NCBI GenBank assembly: GCA_963691705.1
Contig: OY829539.1
Span: 75,985,255 to 76,049,254 of the forward strand
DNA length: 64,000 bases
Direction: 5' to 3'
Source of the DNA: Viola odorata
Lineage: Eukaryota; Streptophyta; Magnoliopsida; Malpighiales; Violaceae
The position numbers and the translations under genes are program-made. The notes beneath the pieces are model-generated. The model made no database searches, had not been told where the DNA came from, and worked only from the letters and a program-made list of their open reading frames with translations. Positions 53,503-64,000 of the stretch are shown piece after piece; position 1 is the first letter of the stretch, and each line of letters opens with the position of its first letter.

Positions 53503-56214
53503 CTATTCTTCTGACATTACACAACTACTATCATCATCATCTTCTAGTTCTCGGATTAGCAACTCCATCATCTTTTTATACATGGGCATATAATGATCAT
53601 TGATCATCGTCCTAGAAAGTCGAATTTTACTGTACAGTTCTCTAGGAGTCTCGTATATAGCAACATGTTCTTCTGTGGGTACTTCATCCAAACTAGTGTC
53701 ATCAGATGGAGGTATGGAAACCATATGCCATATCCTGCCAGCGGGATAGAACTTGTGGTACTCTGGAGCATCGGCTATAGATATCGGGCTTTCAGAATCG
53801 GATGGATTCGCCAGAACATTCTCCTCTTCTGTAATCTCTTTTACAGCAGCAGCTTCTTCCTCCTGGGCTTGAATATCGATGTCAATCTCCCGTCTTTGAA
53901 GCTCCTTCTCAAGTTCATACCATAACTCACCTCCAGTTGCATCTTCAATAGTAGGTGGAGTAGTCACTCTATTGTCGGAAATAAGTGGGTTGTCTTCCCC
54001 CGTGTCAATATCAATTTCATGCCCTGACTCGTTACTTGAAGTACATTCTAGTTCACACTGTATTAGATCTTCTCTTTGGACTTCAGTCACAAGAATTTCA
54101 GTGGCTTCAGACACTATAGACTCTTCAATCAAATCCCCTTTTGAGTTTAATGTTGGTCCCACAGAACGACGACGAGGCCCAATACATGTCCAAGATGTTA
54201 GAGATGAACGTGTCCTCACAACAGCTTGGGCAACATCCTGTGCTCTATTCATTACAACCTAAGAATTTAACATAAGCCTATAGTTAGCTTAAATGGAAAT
54301 TTCTCATAACGGAATATCAAAGCAAAATGTTCCAGTATTCCTGCTCTACATGATAGATGGGGCTTCAAGCAAAAGGCTAGCCAATAAGGTTTTACCTGAG
54401 TGCCAGTGGAGACGGGGCGAAGCAATGCACCTGCACCAGCAACCCTAGCTTTAGCACTAGATATGGATGGTAGATGAGATCCCAGAGCAGTTGCAGAGCG
54501 AAAAACTATATTTAGGACTCGTGTATGCTCCACCTGATCCCGCAGGTCATTCAACCAAGAGGATGCTGTGACCTGTGCAAAAAATATTTAATATAAGAAA
54601 TATGAAATATCAACAAGATGACAGTTGAAATATCAAAGAACTAGCAACAATATCCAGGCAGGAGAAATTTCAGCACCTCAGAGCGAAGATCATCAACAGA
54701 AGCAGCTGAAAATGTAGGCACCAGATCAGATCCATTAATGACAGTTGCGATGAATTGCTTGCCTGATTCTGCCAACTCCCAAGTCATACATGCCGCTACA
54801 AATACGCACACACAATCTATTTAAAGAAGCACAACTATGACTTTCATGGTACTATAATCTTTCCATTGGCTTCTCTTTGTCATTGTGTTACAACAGAAAA
54901 TAGTGATAGAACTAGTATATGTTTCCTTGAAGTATAACTTTTTCAAACTCCAGACACATATTCAAGTCTTGAGTCACATTTCACATAGCAATAGAACGAG
55001 GATAGGATATAACTATAAGATCATCAGTAATATGTCCATACCAGGGGCAAATGTTACGCAAGTGCTAGAGGATAACTCCTCCTGTTCTCTAAGGATATAT
55101 GTTAACAATGCTGCTGTACCACCACCAAGCGAGTGCCCAACAATCTGACAATAATAACTAAAGGATTACACAAGGTATCTAAAAACAACCAAAAGACCTC
55201 GACACAAGTCTACATCACATTTTAGCTTCCTACACCAATATCATAATAACAGAACACAACTGAGAGCCTTAAGCAATACCTTAATTTTATAGTCTGGATA
55301 TTCACTGAGAGCCTTAAGCAGGCATGGGGTACTAAGTTTGGCAATCCAACGAGCAGCAGCAACCATTCCGCAATGTGCATATCCTAACACTAAATTACTG
55401 ATCCCACCATCATGTAAAACTGAATGATGGAAAGGAACAACCGCACCGGTGGCAGCAGTTAGTGTATCTTTTATACTATGTGTACCTCGAATCAACAAAA
55501 GAAAACATTTTGATTCTTTGTCACGAATAATTGTAAAAGCTGGCTTCAAAATCTGCATAAAAACACTGGAATTGCATTGGCACCGCTCCAAAAGCAAACA
55601 GAAGGCAATGCAAACACAGCACAAGAGTAACTCCATACCCCTGCTTTGGGTTTTTGAATAAGAACATCTTCTAAAGAGTATCCTGCAGACTCCAAGAAAA
55701 CGGGAAAGGGTTTTTTGGAGAAGAACATACAAAGAGTCAACAGTCTCAACAGATGGTTCAACTCTGTAATGATTTCTGGTCCTCTCAGCCGTACACAATC
55801 ACCACCTCCATATACACTTGCAACTTGCAAATTACCCTGAAAATTCAAGGAATATATACTCATAACTTTTGCAGTTTAAGCTTTAACAACACTAGAAACA
55901 AACAGTAATGCTCACTCGTAATAATTTTAACATTAAAAAAGAAGAGAAGAGCTGCGCACCTGCCTACGCATGAGGTAATTGATGCCGAATGCTAAGTCGC
56001 CGATAGGCCATTTGCCTAGCGTTTCGGAGTATGTGAAACGCAGGGTTTCCGTCAGCGTTGCCAGGGTCTCAAGCCAGGTGGCAGGAGCTTGAGCTGGTCT
56101 GCGAGAAATCCTTCTGTTCCTTACCGATCCGCCTTTCGCCGCGAGTCTCCGACTCAGAACGACGTACAACAGCACCGCCGCTCCTGCGGCCGTCGCCATT
56201 GTCCCCGCCGCCAT
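53503..56214 (-). CDS. Class 3 lipase, diacylglycerol-lipase-like
   Basis: Alpha/beta hydrolase acting on acylglycerols at membranes. Minus-strand exons: 56214-55960, 55836-55639, 55552-55280, 55144-55042, 54795-54677, 54572-54396, 54258-53503; 626 residues. A N-terminal membrane segment (MATAAGAAVLLYVVLSRRL) is followed by GDLAFGINYLMRR, CFLLLIRGTHSIKDTLT, the nucleophile elbow IVGHSLGGGTAALL (Ser about 247), VINGSDLVPTFSAAS (Asp about 300) and, far downstream, FYPAGRIWHMV (candidate His about 553). Between them lies a long acidic, low-complexity region (about 410-530, e.g. EEEAAAVKEITEEEN). The C-terminus is acidic (ELEDDDDSS). Layout matches the plant sn1-specific DAG-lipase / calmodulin-binding-heat-shock-protein family. 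All exon phases join. Substrate is inferred. Confidence 0.9.
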
Positions 56215-58706
56215 TGAGAAAGGCCGAGATCGGAGCCCAAAGACAGGAAACTCAAAATTCGGAGATCATAAGAATGGAGGAATTTATAGAGGTTAATCTT
56301 GAAAGAAGCAACGAATAGAAGAATAGACTTGAGACAATCTCCTCCTCCAAATAATGGTCGAGGAGAAGAAGAACGAATTAGGAAAGGAAATAAAGAATAA
56401 AGAGAGAATGTCTATTTCGAAGGAGGTGATAAAGAATTCATGATGAGATTCGAGAAAAATATGAAATTACGGAAAAGATTGCAGAGTTTTGGAGGTAATT
56501 GAGGTAAATTTGAGGGAAGGAGGAGGGGTAGTTGGTAAATTGGGACAAAAGTTGTTTCGTGGGATTGAGATTGGGAATAATTTAAAAATAAGTTTATCCA
56601 AGAGTGGAAGGGTGCGCACGATAAGGGACTGATTGGAAAGAGGGAAAGCTACGATTATAATATTTGGTCCTTGTCTTAAGTTTTGTTTTATAAGTGTTAA
56701 TTAGTTTTCTTAAATTTAAATCAAGTTGAGAATCTTGAGATGAGCTAAACGTGCTTTATCTTTTCCAAAAAAATTAGGAGATGGATTGGATAGAATGAAT
56801 TTGTTTAATTCTTTATGATTCTTATATTATTTTTTAATCTCCAAAGTTTAAAAGAATTATTCACGCTCCACGGTTGATTAAAATTCAAATTAGTAATTAA
56901 GGTTATACAAACGAGTATTTACTAGATGTGTAACAACTTCATGTATGTTCGAAAAAGACAAACAAGCTTTGAAAAAAATGAAGGAAATAATGGTGTGGGG
57001 GCAAGCATTGCATGCAAGGCGTGTTTGAGTGTTGTAGTGGTGGAGACTGGGTGGATCCAACCTACCCCAGGTGAGCATGTGCTGCTATTATCTAGACCTG
57101 GCTTAAACGGGACCGAGATCAATGGTCAATGGTCTGGCAAATATGTTAATAGATGGTGGTTTCTCATTGGACTTGCACCAGAATTGAAGAACTATTCTAA
57201 ACAAATAGAGCTATGTCGTACCTGGTTGATTCTAGCAGGAGGTCCAAATACTTGACCGTCTCCTGTCTCCCTGCTAAGTTCATATTCTTCTGAAGTCTTA
57301 CCTGTGTAGTTTGTTCAAATTCTACTGCATCTCTAACCCTCTTTATTTATCCTTTTCTACTGCATCTCCGTTCAATACCACCAACAATTTCTGACCAGCT
57401 ACTACTGGAGATGTCTGTGATGCTTCTTCTTTTTCTCCTATAAATAAACCATGGTGGACCTGAATTGCCACCCTTTTACTGTTATATCTTATGAAACACT
57501 CTTTTTCCTACATGGTTTAGTGGGTCAGGTTCAGATGAAAAGAGAGGGAAAAAATCTCCTCCTGGGCCATGAATTTATGAAACGAATCTGGGCCTGGCCC
57601 ATTTGGATTACTAACTGGGGGGTTATTAAGTTTTTATCCAATTGTAAAATAGGTCCTCAAAACCGGCGAGTTGTGTCCAATTTATTTTTGGTGAGAATAA
57701 AAGAGAAGTAAGCTTAGATTCCATCAACAGCGAGTTTTCCCATGAATTAGCGGTTTATTGTTTTGTAATTTTTCAATTCTGATGGATCTTGATTTTGCCA
57801 AATGCAGATTTTTCCATCGGATTCTCTGATTTTAATTTCCCAACAAAAGATACAATTCTTTTTTCCCCATTCGCCTGCAATCTATAACCAGGACCTATAC
57901 TTTGACTTTACCTAAACAATAAACAAAAATATGAAAAAATATACATTGCATGTTTTAATTAGTTTCTTGTACATTATCCTATTAACCAAGCACCAAGCAC
58001 CAAGCACCAAGCACCAAGCACGTAAGGAGATTAGTGTATGTCATTTTTATGATATAAGTTATGAGTTCAATCTCTAATATTATATAATTTTTTCATATAA
58101 AAACTTACAAAAATCTTTAAAAACATAAAATAACTCCCTCGTTGTAGCACCTTCACCTTCTCTCAGTTCTCTCCTCTCTTCATACAAAGGATTGAAATAT
58201 AAATAGATTGGAGCAAAAAGAACACGAGACCAAAAAAGTGTGTGCGGAAGACATGAGGTAATTTTTTTTTTACCATACTCATTTTTAATTATATTATTTT
58301 AGTTTAATTTCGATAAGTAGAATTTTTTCTTTCCTTTTGGTACTCTTGAGTTTTGATCAGTAAGTATAAAAGAGCTATTGAATGCTATTTGCAACGTTTT
58401 AAATTTGAAAAGTAAAAAAAAAAAAAAAAAAAAAAACAACGAGCGTTGATTAATTAAGGCATTTGATTTTGGTCTCCTCCGGCTCTCCACTTCCCACCAA
58501 CTCATCTACTTTCAAAAATCTCATATTTTCTCTCCCGCAAACTTTGCCTTTTTTTCTTAACCGCTCCATAATCTTCTTCTTCACTTCCTTCTCTCATCTT
58601 TCAATCCACCAAACAAAACCGACGCCCCTCTTCGCATTCTTCCTCTCTTTCCATACCAATACCAATACAAAACGAAAACTACTAATTTCGGTTTCTAATT
58701 CCAAAA
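56215..58706. other. Intergenic with divergent promoters (2.5 kb)
   Basis: Left part is the promoter of the lipase (minus), right part the promoter of the J-domain gene (plus). ORFs at 56926-57255 and 57451-57711 have no recognisable domain; 57040-57250 is a GC-richer, non-repetitive patch possibly of transposon origin. It contains a 7-bp microsatellite (57985-58019) and an A23-type run at about 58413-58436. CT-rich leader at 58470-58640 fits a 5' UTR. Confidence 0.5.
57985..58019. repeat. 7-bp tandem repeat (ACCAAGC)5
   Basis: Five exact units of ACCAAGC in a row. Not a telomere motif. Confidence 0.95.
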
Positions 58707-59969
58707 ATGAGCCGTGAATTGGATATCAAATCCAAAATGGTGGTCGAAATTTGCTCTTTGTCAACCACCGCCATTGTCTGTCCTCACATTCTCGTAAACA
58801 AATCATCTCGTTTCATTGACTGGTATCGGATTCTTGCAGTAAGTCTTCTTCATCTATTTGGGTCTTCAAGATTTTCTTGTTTTTGGTTGCTCTGTTTTGT
58901 TCTGTTCTATGAAATAAAATATTGTTTTTTGATCTTGTGCAGTTGGATGAAAATGCAGACCTGGAAATGATAAAGAAACGGTATCATAAACTTGGTAGGT
59001 TCATTTTCTGCAATGAACTCATTCTTTCAGAGAAAATACTATAATTATAAGCTTTTCCTGGCTGATTGGTGAAGGATTGATTTTGGCTCTTCAGCTTTGC
59101 AACTTCATCCAGATAAGAACAAGCATCCAAAAGCTGAGATTGCCTTCAAGCTCGTCTTAGAGGTATTGATTACACAAATTCATCACTAATCCATGATTAG
59201 TAAAAAAACAAAAGATGCTAACTTTGAGATCCCATTTGGAAAAAATTAAAGAAAACTGCAAAATTAAATGCTAGCTCACGGAAATGGAGTGGAAAAAGAA
59301 ATGGGCGTTGTACTACATTTTGGGTTATTAAATTTGACAACAGGAATCACCACCTGCCATGAATTTACATCTCTCAAGTTGGATGTGATTGCATTCATTT
59401 GCCTCTCTCTTTGCACGATTTGAAGTGAAGATCTTGCAATTTTGCAGGCTTATTCGTGTCTATCTGACAATGTCAAGAGGGAGAGGTTTGACTTGGAGAG
59501 ATGGAAGAATTTCTGTATTGAGTGTAACAGAATCCCTTACACACCCTGCAACAACAACTTCTTGATCAATTCTTGCGTACCGAAACTAAACAAATGGAGT
59601 TCGTCAGCCCGATCAAGGTTTCAGCAAGTTCAGAATCTGAGAGATGTTAGAGAGAGGATGAAGGAGGAAGCAGAGGTGATAGAGAAGTGTCTTAGGCCAT
59701 CAAGGAGGGAAGAATCAGAATCACCAATCTTCGAGAACAACAATGGTCGCTTCAGGTTGCCAAAAGAATCCCCTGTTTTCAATCCGTCAGACTACTGTTT
59801 TCAAGGGTACCCACATGTTAGGAGTCGTCATGTTTACAAGAAGCACGAAGAGCATTGTCGTTGGCAGGGGAGAAGTGTTTTGAATTACGGGCGAGTGGAC
59901 TCACCCATCTATGAGAACAGATCACAGAGAGAAATGTTCAAGAGTAAATCTGCTTGTGTCCATTCATAA
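58707..59969 (+). CDS. J-domain (DnaJ-like) protein
   Basis: Hsp40-type co-chaperone that stimulates Hsp70 ATPase. Four exons: 58707-58838, 58943-58994, 59095-59162, 59448-59969; 257 residues. The J domain is at about 36-100: IDWYRILA, MIKKRYHKLALQLHPDKNKHPKAEIAFKLVLEAYSCLSD, with the HPD tripeptide at 66-68 that contacts Hsp70. There is no Gly/Phe region or zinc-finger domain, so it is a type III J protein. After the J domain come a Cys-containing stretch (CIECNRIPYTPCNNN), a coiled, charged segment (NLRDVRERMKEEAEVIEKCLRPSRREES), and repeated SPIFENN/SPVFNPSDYCF/SPIYENR motifs of unknown role. The N-terminus may be partly membrane-associated (ICSLSTTAIVCPHILV) but is weak. Expressed location unknown. 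Confidence 0.9.
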
Positions 59970-60447
59970 TTTCGTTAGACTTGAGAATTCTGTTCTTGGT
60001 TTCTAATCGGTCGTAGTAGAATAGAGTCATTTGAAAAAGAAATTCTAGAAATTGTTCTTTTGACAATACCATTGAATAGTTAATCCAGTTAAGGAAAAGG
60101 ATTAAAAAAGTTATGCCAATTGTTAAAGGACTGGAAGGAAAAGGGCAGTGATGTATTATGTAAAATGTGTAGCTGGGTGATCCAAGTTTCCCATGGATAA
60201 GTGCAAACAAGCAATGCAAACAGTGGCAACCAAGTGAGCAAGACAAACTTGTAACACAAAGCACGTCCTTTCAAAGTATCAAATTATTAGTTGAAACTTG
60301 AAAGTACATCTGTTCTTTTGATTGAATGGACCATATAATCTCTTCCTATGCTAAGGATTTTGTTACAAGCATATCTTGCTCATTTGCTTGCTCTTGCTGT
60401 TTGCATCGCTTGCTCACCCAGCTGCTATGCTACGACCAACAGGAGCA
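59970..60447. other. Convergent intergenic gap
   Basis: 478 bp between the stop of the J-domain gene (plus) and the stop of the Pumilio gene (minus); both 3' ends face here. No ORF of interest. Confidence 0.5.
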
Positions 60448-63400
60448 TTACTCCTCGTTCGCCGTCTGCTTGATCTCAGGTAATTTGAGAATGCCGATGT
60501 CTATCAATGCCTGCAACTCTTTCTTGGCTAGTTCATTGGTCTTAGAGTCCTTAGATTCCAGGAAACCACGGATTACCTTTGAACTGTAGAAAAACAGTAT
60601 CAACACGGCATATTGCATTTTATGCATCAACTAAACACAGTACACTTGCAAGTATAAGTCAAACAGTAGGCTAACCTGTGACCCTCTGCCCACAACCTAC
60701 AGTTTCCTTTCAAAGCTTTTGTCCACAAAGTGTTGGCAAAGGTGGGGCTGTCCAAAATTAACTTCCTAATCACCCGACTGGAGTGGAAATTTTGAAGGAC
60801 ATGCTCTTTCTCTGATTCCTCCGTTTTAGGCTCTGCTACCAGCGACGCAACAGCTTCATGCAAGCTGTTCAACTTCTCATTCAAAGTTGGGTGGAGAATG
60901 CCACCATGGCCCCCAACGGCGACCTGCCACAATATTTTGATGGGTTAGGGCTAAGCAGATTGCTAATTAAAACTTGAAAGTTCACAGGTTGACACAAGTA
61001 TTTATTTTGAGCAGAGATTGCAGAGAGCATCATAATAAAGTTTCCAATAGCCGTGGAACTTCAGAAGGTTGAAAGAACATATAATGCACCACACAAAAAA
61101 ATCAACCCTAAGGAACTAACCTCATATAAGACTTCCTTGCCAAAATTTGATCTTAGCAACTCTTCTGCATTCTCTATACATATGTCAATTAGATCCTGCA
61201 AAACACAACAGTAAATAAGCACACACATGGAAAGTAAGAAACCACAAATACAACTTGGAAATCTGCACAAGTGAAGTAACAACCTCAGCTAGGCCACTGT
61301 CCAGTAACAACTCTTGTCTTCTTAAATAAGGATCTTTTTTCCCACCCTCGGTGACAGGACTTGCATCATCATCGTCATCACCATCAGCCATCGTAACTTC
61401 TTTAGCCTTATTGTCAGTCTTGTCACTAGCTACTTCATCATTTAAGGACTTCGTTTCAGAATTTATCTTCAACTCACCCTGGCAAGAAAAAGAAGCAGAT
61501 TGGTTACCAGACTTCTTGTATTATTATAGCAAGAAAATTCCAAGATTTAAGTATATCAGTATGGCATTGTTTTAAAGACCATAAATGGCTTTCATTTCAC
61601 ATTACCATAGCACTGAGAGAGGGGATGGACAAATTAAGAGAAGCAATATCATCGGGACTGAAATAACGGGAACAATTTGGATGAAGTAGTTGTAGTAAGG
61701 GACGCCTGCCATTCTGAAATCACAAATTACCAGAAGTTAAAACAACTAATTCAAGAACAAACTCCAATAGTAAATGTTGTCTAAAATCAAACAGCCATGG
61801 TCAGAATTCTAGCAGCCCTCATAAAACTTTAGAATAATTAATTTTTCCATAACTACATCAGATGATTCTAGGAAACCAAATTGCAAAATATTGATCAATT
61901 CCTTGTGTAGATTTTGATCAACTCAAGTTAATTGCCAAACATTTATGAGATATTTCTTCAACAGCGTTATGCAACACACTTTCTATAAAAAAATCTCAAG
62001 CAAAATATTGTCAGGGAGCAAGAAATATTAGAAACCTTCTCCAAAACAAGCTCTTTCAAAACTGATCGAAGACGCTTTAAGACATGCTGTAGGCATAAGA
62101 AACGCCATTAGATCCACACTGTCAAATAAATATTCCAAGGAATTATCAAATTAAACATCAAAAAAATAATCAACCTTTTTCATGCGCTTTGTGTCATCTA
62201 TAGTTGAAAGAATGCAAGAGAGTACCTGAGAAGTTTTTGATACAACAACAGAATTAATCAGTAAAATATCAAGGCACAAAATTATAACAATAGGACATAT
62301 TGGAGAGGACAATTGGTTGGAAGGAAAAAACCAAGAAACTCAGTTATTTTTAGAACTGACTTTGTCAGTGACAACTCTTTCCTACGGGGATCAAGCACCC
62401 TATTTCCAACAACCCAAAAAAGAACATTGTTTTTGCAAGAAAGAAAACATAAGTATACAGCAGAAAGATACAGAGGAAGTTCTATAATAGAGAAAGATCT
62501 ACCCTAGGAGATAGTGGAAGCACACAGGTCAATTGATTGAGAAAGAACATGGGGGAATTTGATCTATTACAACCGCAGACAAGTTGTGTCAAAAGGCATG
62601 GTTAAGAATAACAAGTTTTATTTCCTCAGAAATAAGAAATATAAGACAACTGAAAAATGGAATCTTTACCAGACTACCATACTGGTCACGAGCTATCTTG
62701 TCGACATGATCTGTTATTGCTTTGAGAATATTCCTTCTTTCCTAATAGATGGAAATAAAAAAACTGTTGAGTGACAAAGCACAACTAATATGCTCATACC
62801 ATGTCCATGCACAAAAGATAAAACCAGTCAAAACAACCTTAGCGCTCCCATGTTTTATGCAGAAGATCCCAAGCTGAGATCCATCCCTTGTATGTATCAT
62901 TCGTGGAAAAGACGGGCCTGACAAATGTTGAATAACATCTGCTGCAGAGGACTGTAAGAAGACTAAATTTAGAAGGGCAGAAAAACAGTAAATTCTACTG
63001 CCACATTATAAAATATTTCTTAAATTATTGACGGATAAAATAACCTTGTCAGCTAAACTGAGGTACTCTACTAGTGCTCTGTGTGTAATAGAGTGGTCAA
63101 TTATCCCCTTCTCCAGAATTGGTTCAATCACAGAAGCCATGTGTCGTAAGACAGAACCTTTCTGTAGATTCAGCTTTGCAATCACATCCACCAACCTTAC
63201 ATATAATTGACATGGGAAAATAGTTGTCAGGATAAACAGACAAGCATCATTGTGGAATATTTTAATGTAATATAACAAACCAGCATTCTTTCAAGTGGCA
63301 AAGTTATACAACAGTATAGAACAGCCAATGAATCACCTGTTCTCTTTGATTGTGGCAAGGTCCTTAAATAACTGAAACTCTGGGGAATATAATTCCATCA

Positions 63401-63984
63401 AAAGCTCTTGTTTCTGAGTCGCATTTCCCAATTGGTATGCATGCTCGACAACTGAAAGAAATCAAGGAAGGAATTAGCTCTAGCATTCTTTCTAAAGTAG
63501 GAATAGGATAATCCAAGGATGCATACACAGGCAAAACAAAGTAGGCAACGTTCTGGGTAATTCAAGACTTACTATGGATTGAGAACACAAAAAACAATAA
63601 AAACATGCTATGCGTTGAAACAAAATAAAACAGCAACACACTAACATACCAACAGATCCAACCATGTGTCGCAGAAGGGGTGCTACATGCCCACGGAGGA
63701 TGGAGATAAACTCTGCAAGCTGCTTCTTAGGAGCTGCAAGCAGTTTAAAAAAACAAAGTTACATGCTAAATGACAAGGTGTCTACATACACTACCAATAT
63801 ACAAAATGGTCATTCAAATATACCATCCAAGAGCTCTGCAATTCTTTCAAAATAGCGTACCGTTATCTAGCATTTTCATTACTAGATGCACTGCATATGT
63901 ATTGGATGTCATGTTAAGCATGTGTGGTTTAAGCTCCGCAAATACCATATCCCTTTCAGGTTGAGAGCAATGCTTGACGCAACT
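60448..63984 (-). CDS. APUM24: APUM24-type Pumilio/CPL protein, 3' part (runs off the right edge)
   Basis: RNA-binding Puf-like nucleolar protein; the Arabidopsis APUM24 family acts in pre-rRNA processing. Thirteen minus-strand exons seen: 63984-63861, 63733-63650, 63451-63337, 63195-63045, 62951-62838, 62741-62670, 62225-62175, 62086-62036, 61713-61606, 61478-61284, 61195-61121, 60923-60676, 60583-60448. Frame is continuous for 507 codons before TAA at 60450-60448. Puf-like repeats and the C-terminal CPL region: SCVKHCSQPERDMVFAELKPH, NTYAVHLVMKMLDNAPKKQ, GHVAPLLRHMVGSVVEHAYQLGN, DGSQLGIFCIKHGSAK, then SEKEHVLQNFHSSRVIRKLILDSPTFANTLWTKAL and SSKVIRGFLESKDS. An acidic run (DGDDDDDAS) lies between. 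The N-terminal part is off the window. Confidence 0.93.
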
Positions 63985-64000
63985 CTAATGTGTACCAGAA

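Noticed and set aside
56926..57255. 109-codon ORF in the 56-58 kb gap
   Set aside because: Starts without a promoter context, no domain; overlapping frames on the other strand are equally long.
1..64000. CRISPR arrays, operons and bacterial regulatory elements
   Set aside because: No spaced direct-repeat arrays were seen, and the content is nuclear plant DNA.

Overview
This is nuclear DNA from a eudicot flowering plant. Genes have introns with GT-AG (once GC-AG) borders, the products belong to plant-only families (plant PLD-zeta, group VII ERF, DUF295 F-box, GH28 polygalacturonases), and AT-rich intergenic DNA is full of plant-type DNA transposons. I cannot fix the species; a rosid is likely but unproven.

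Layout. 0.4-2.5 kb: an LTR and retroelement internal sequence carrying an intronless, BRCT-deleted copy of a PARP3-type gene. 3.8-4.2 kb: a small unknown gene. 5.2-9.6 kb: two tandem polygalacturonase genes. 10.1-16.1 kb: a 6-kb Harbinger-type TIR element with a hAT element nested inside it. 16.5-18.7 kb: a TPR-protein gene. 21.0-25.0 kb: two copies of a dispersed repeat flanking an F-box/DUF295 gene and a broken USP-domain gene. 25.6-27.6 kb: a hAT element with an inner Stowaway MITE. 28.3-29.3 kb: a group VII ERF oxygen-sensing transcription factor. 29.5-32.0 kb: a Pack-MULE-like element carrying a spliced gene fragment, and a foldback element. 34.5-35.1 kb: a glycine-rich membrane protein gene (minus). 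35.3-36.1 kb: a Mutator-like MITE. 37.0-37.8 kb: a pogo/Lemi1-type remnant directly upstream of a complete 20-exon PLD-zeta gene (38.0-45.4 kb). 46.8-47.8 kb: another long-TIR element. 48.3-50.5 kb: a PP2C gene with a predicted upstream ORF. 51.2-52.7 kb: a decayed gamma-glutamyl-cyclotransferase-like gene. 53.5-56.2 kb: a class 3 lipase (DAG-lipase-like, minus). 58.7-60.0 kb: a J-domain protein gene. 60.4 kb to the right edge: the 3' part of an APUM24-type Pumilio gene (minus).

The host genes do not form an operon or an obvious pathway. PLD-zeta and the DAG-lipase-like enzyme both act on membrane lipids, but nothing here links their regulation. The most unusual content is transposon biology: at least three cases where an element carries or abuts host-gene sequence (PARP3-like copy, Pack-MULE cargo, USP fragment), plus clean target-site duplications that allow relative dating by nesting. 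Exon borders were placed by reading splice signals and frame continuity by hand; no alignment or expression data were used.
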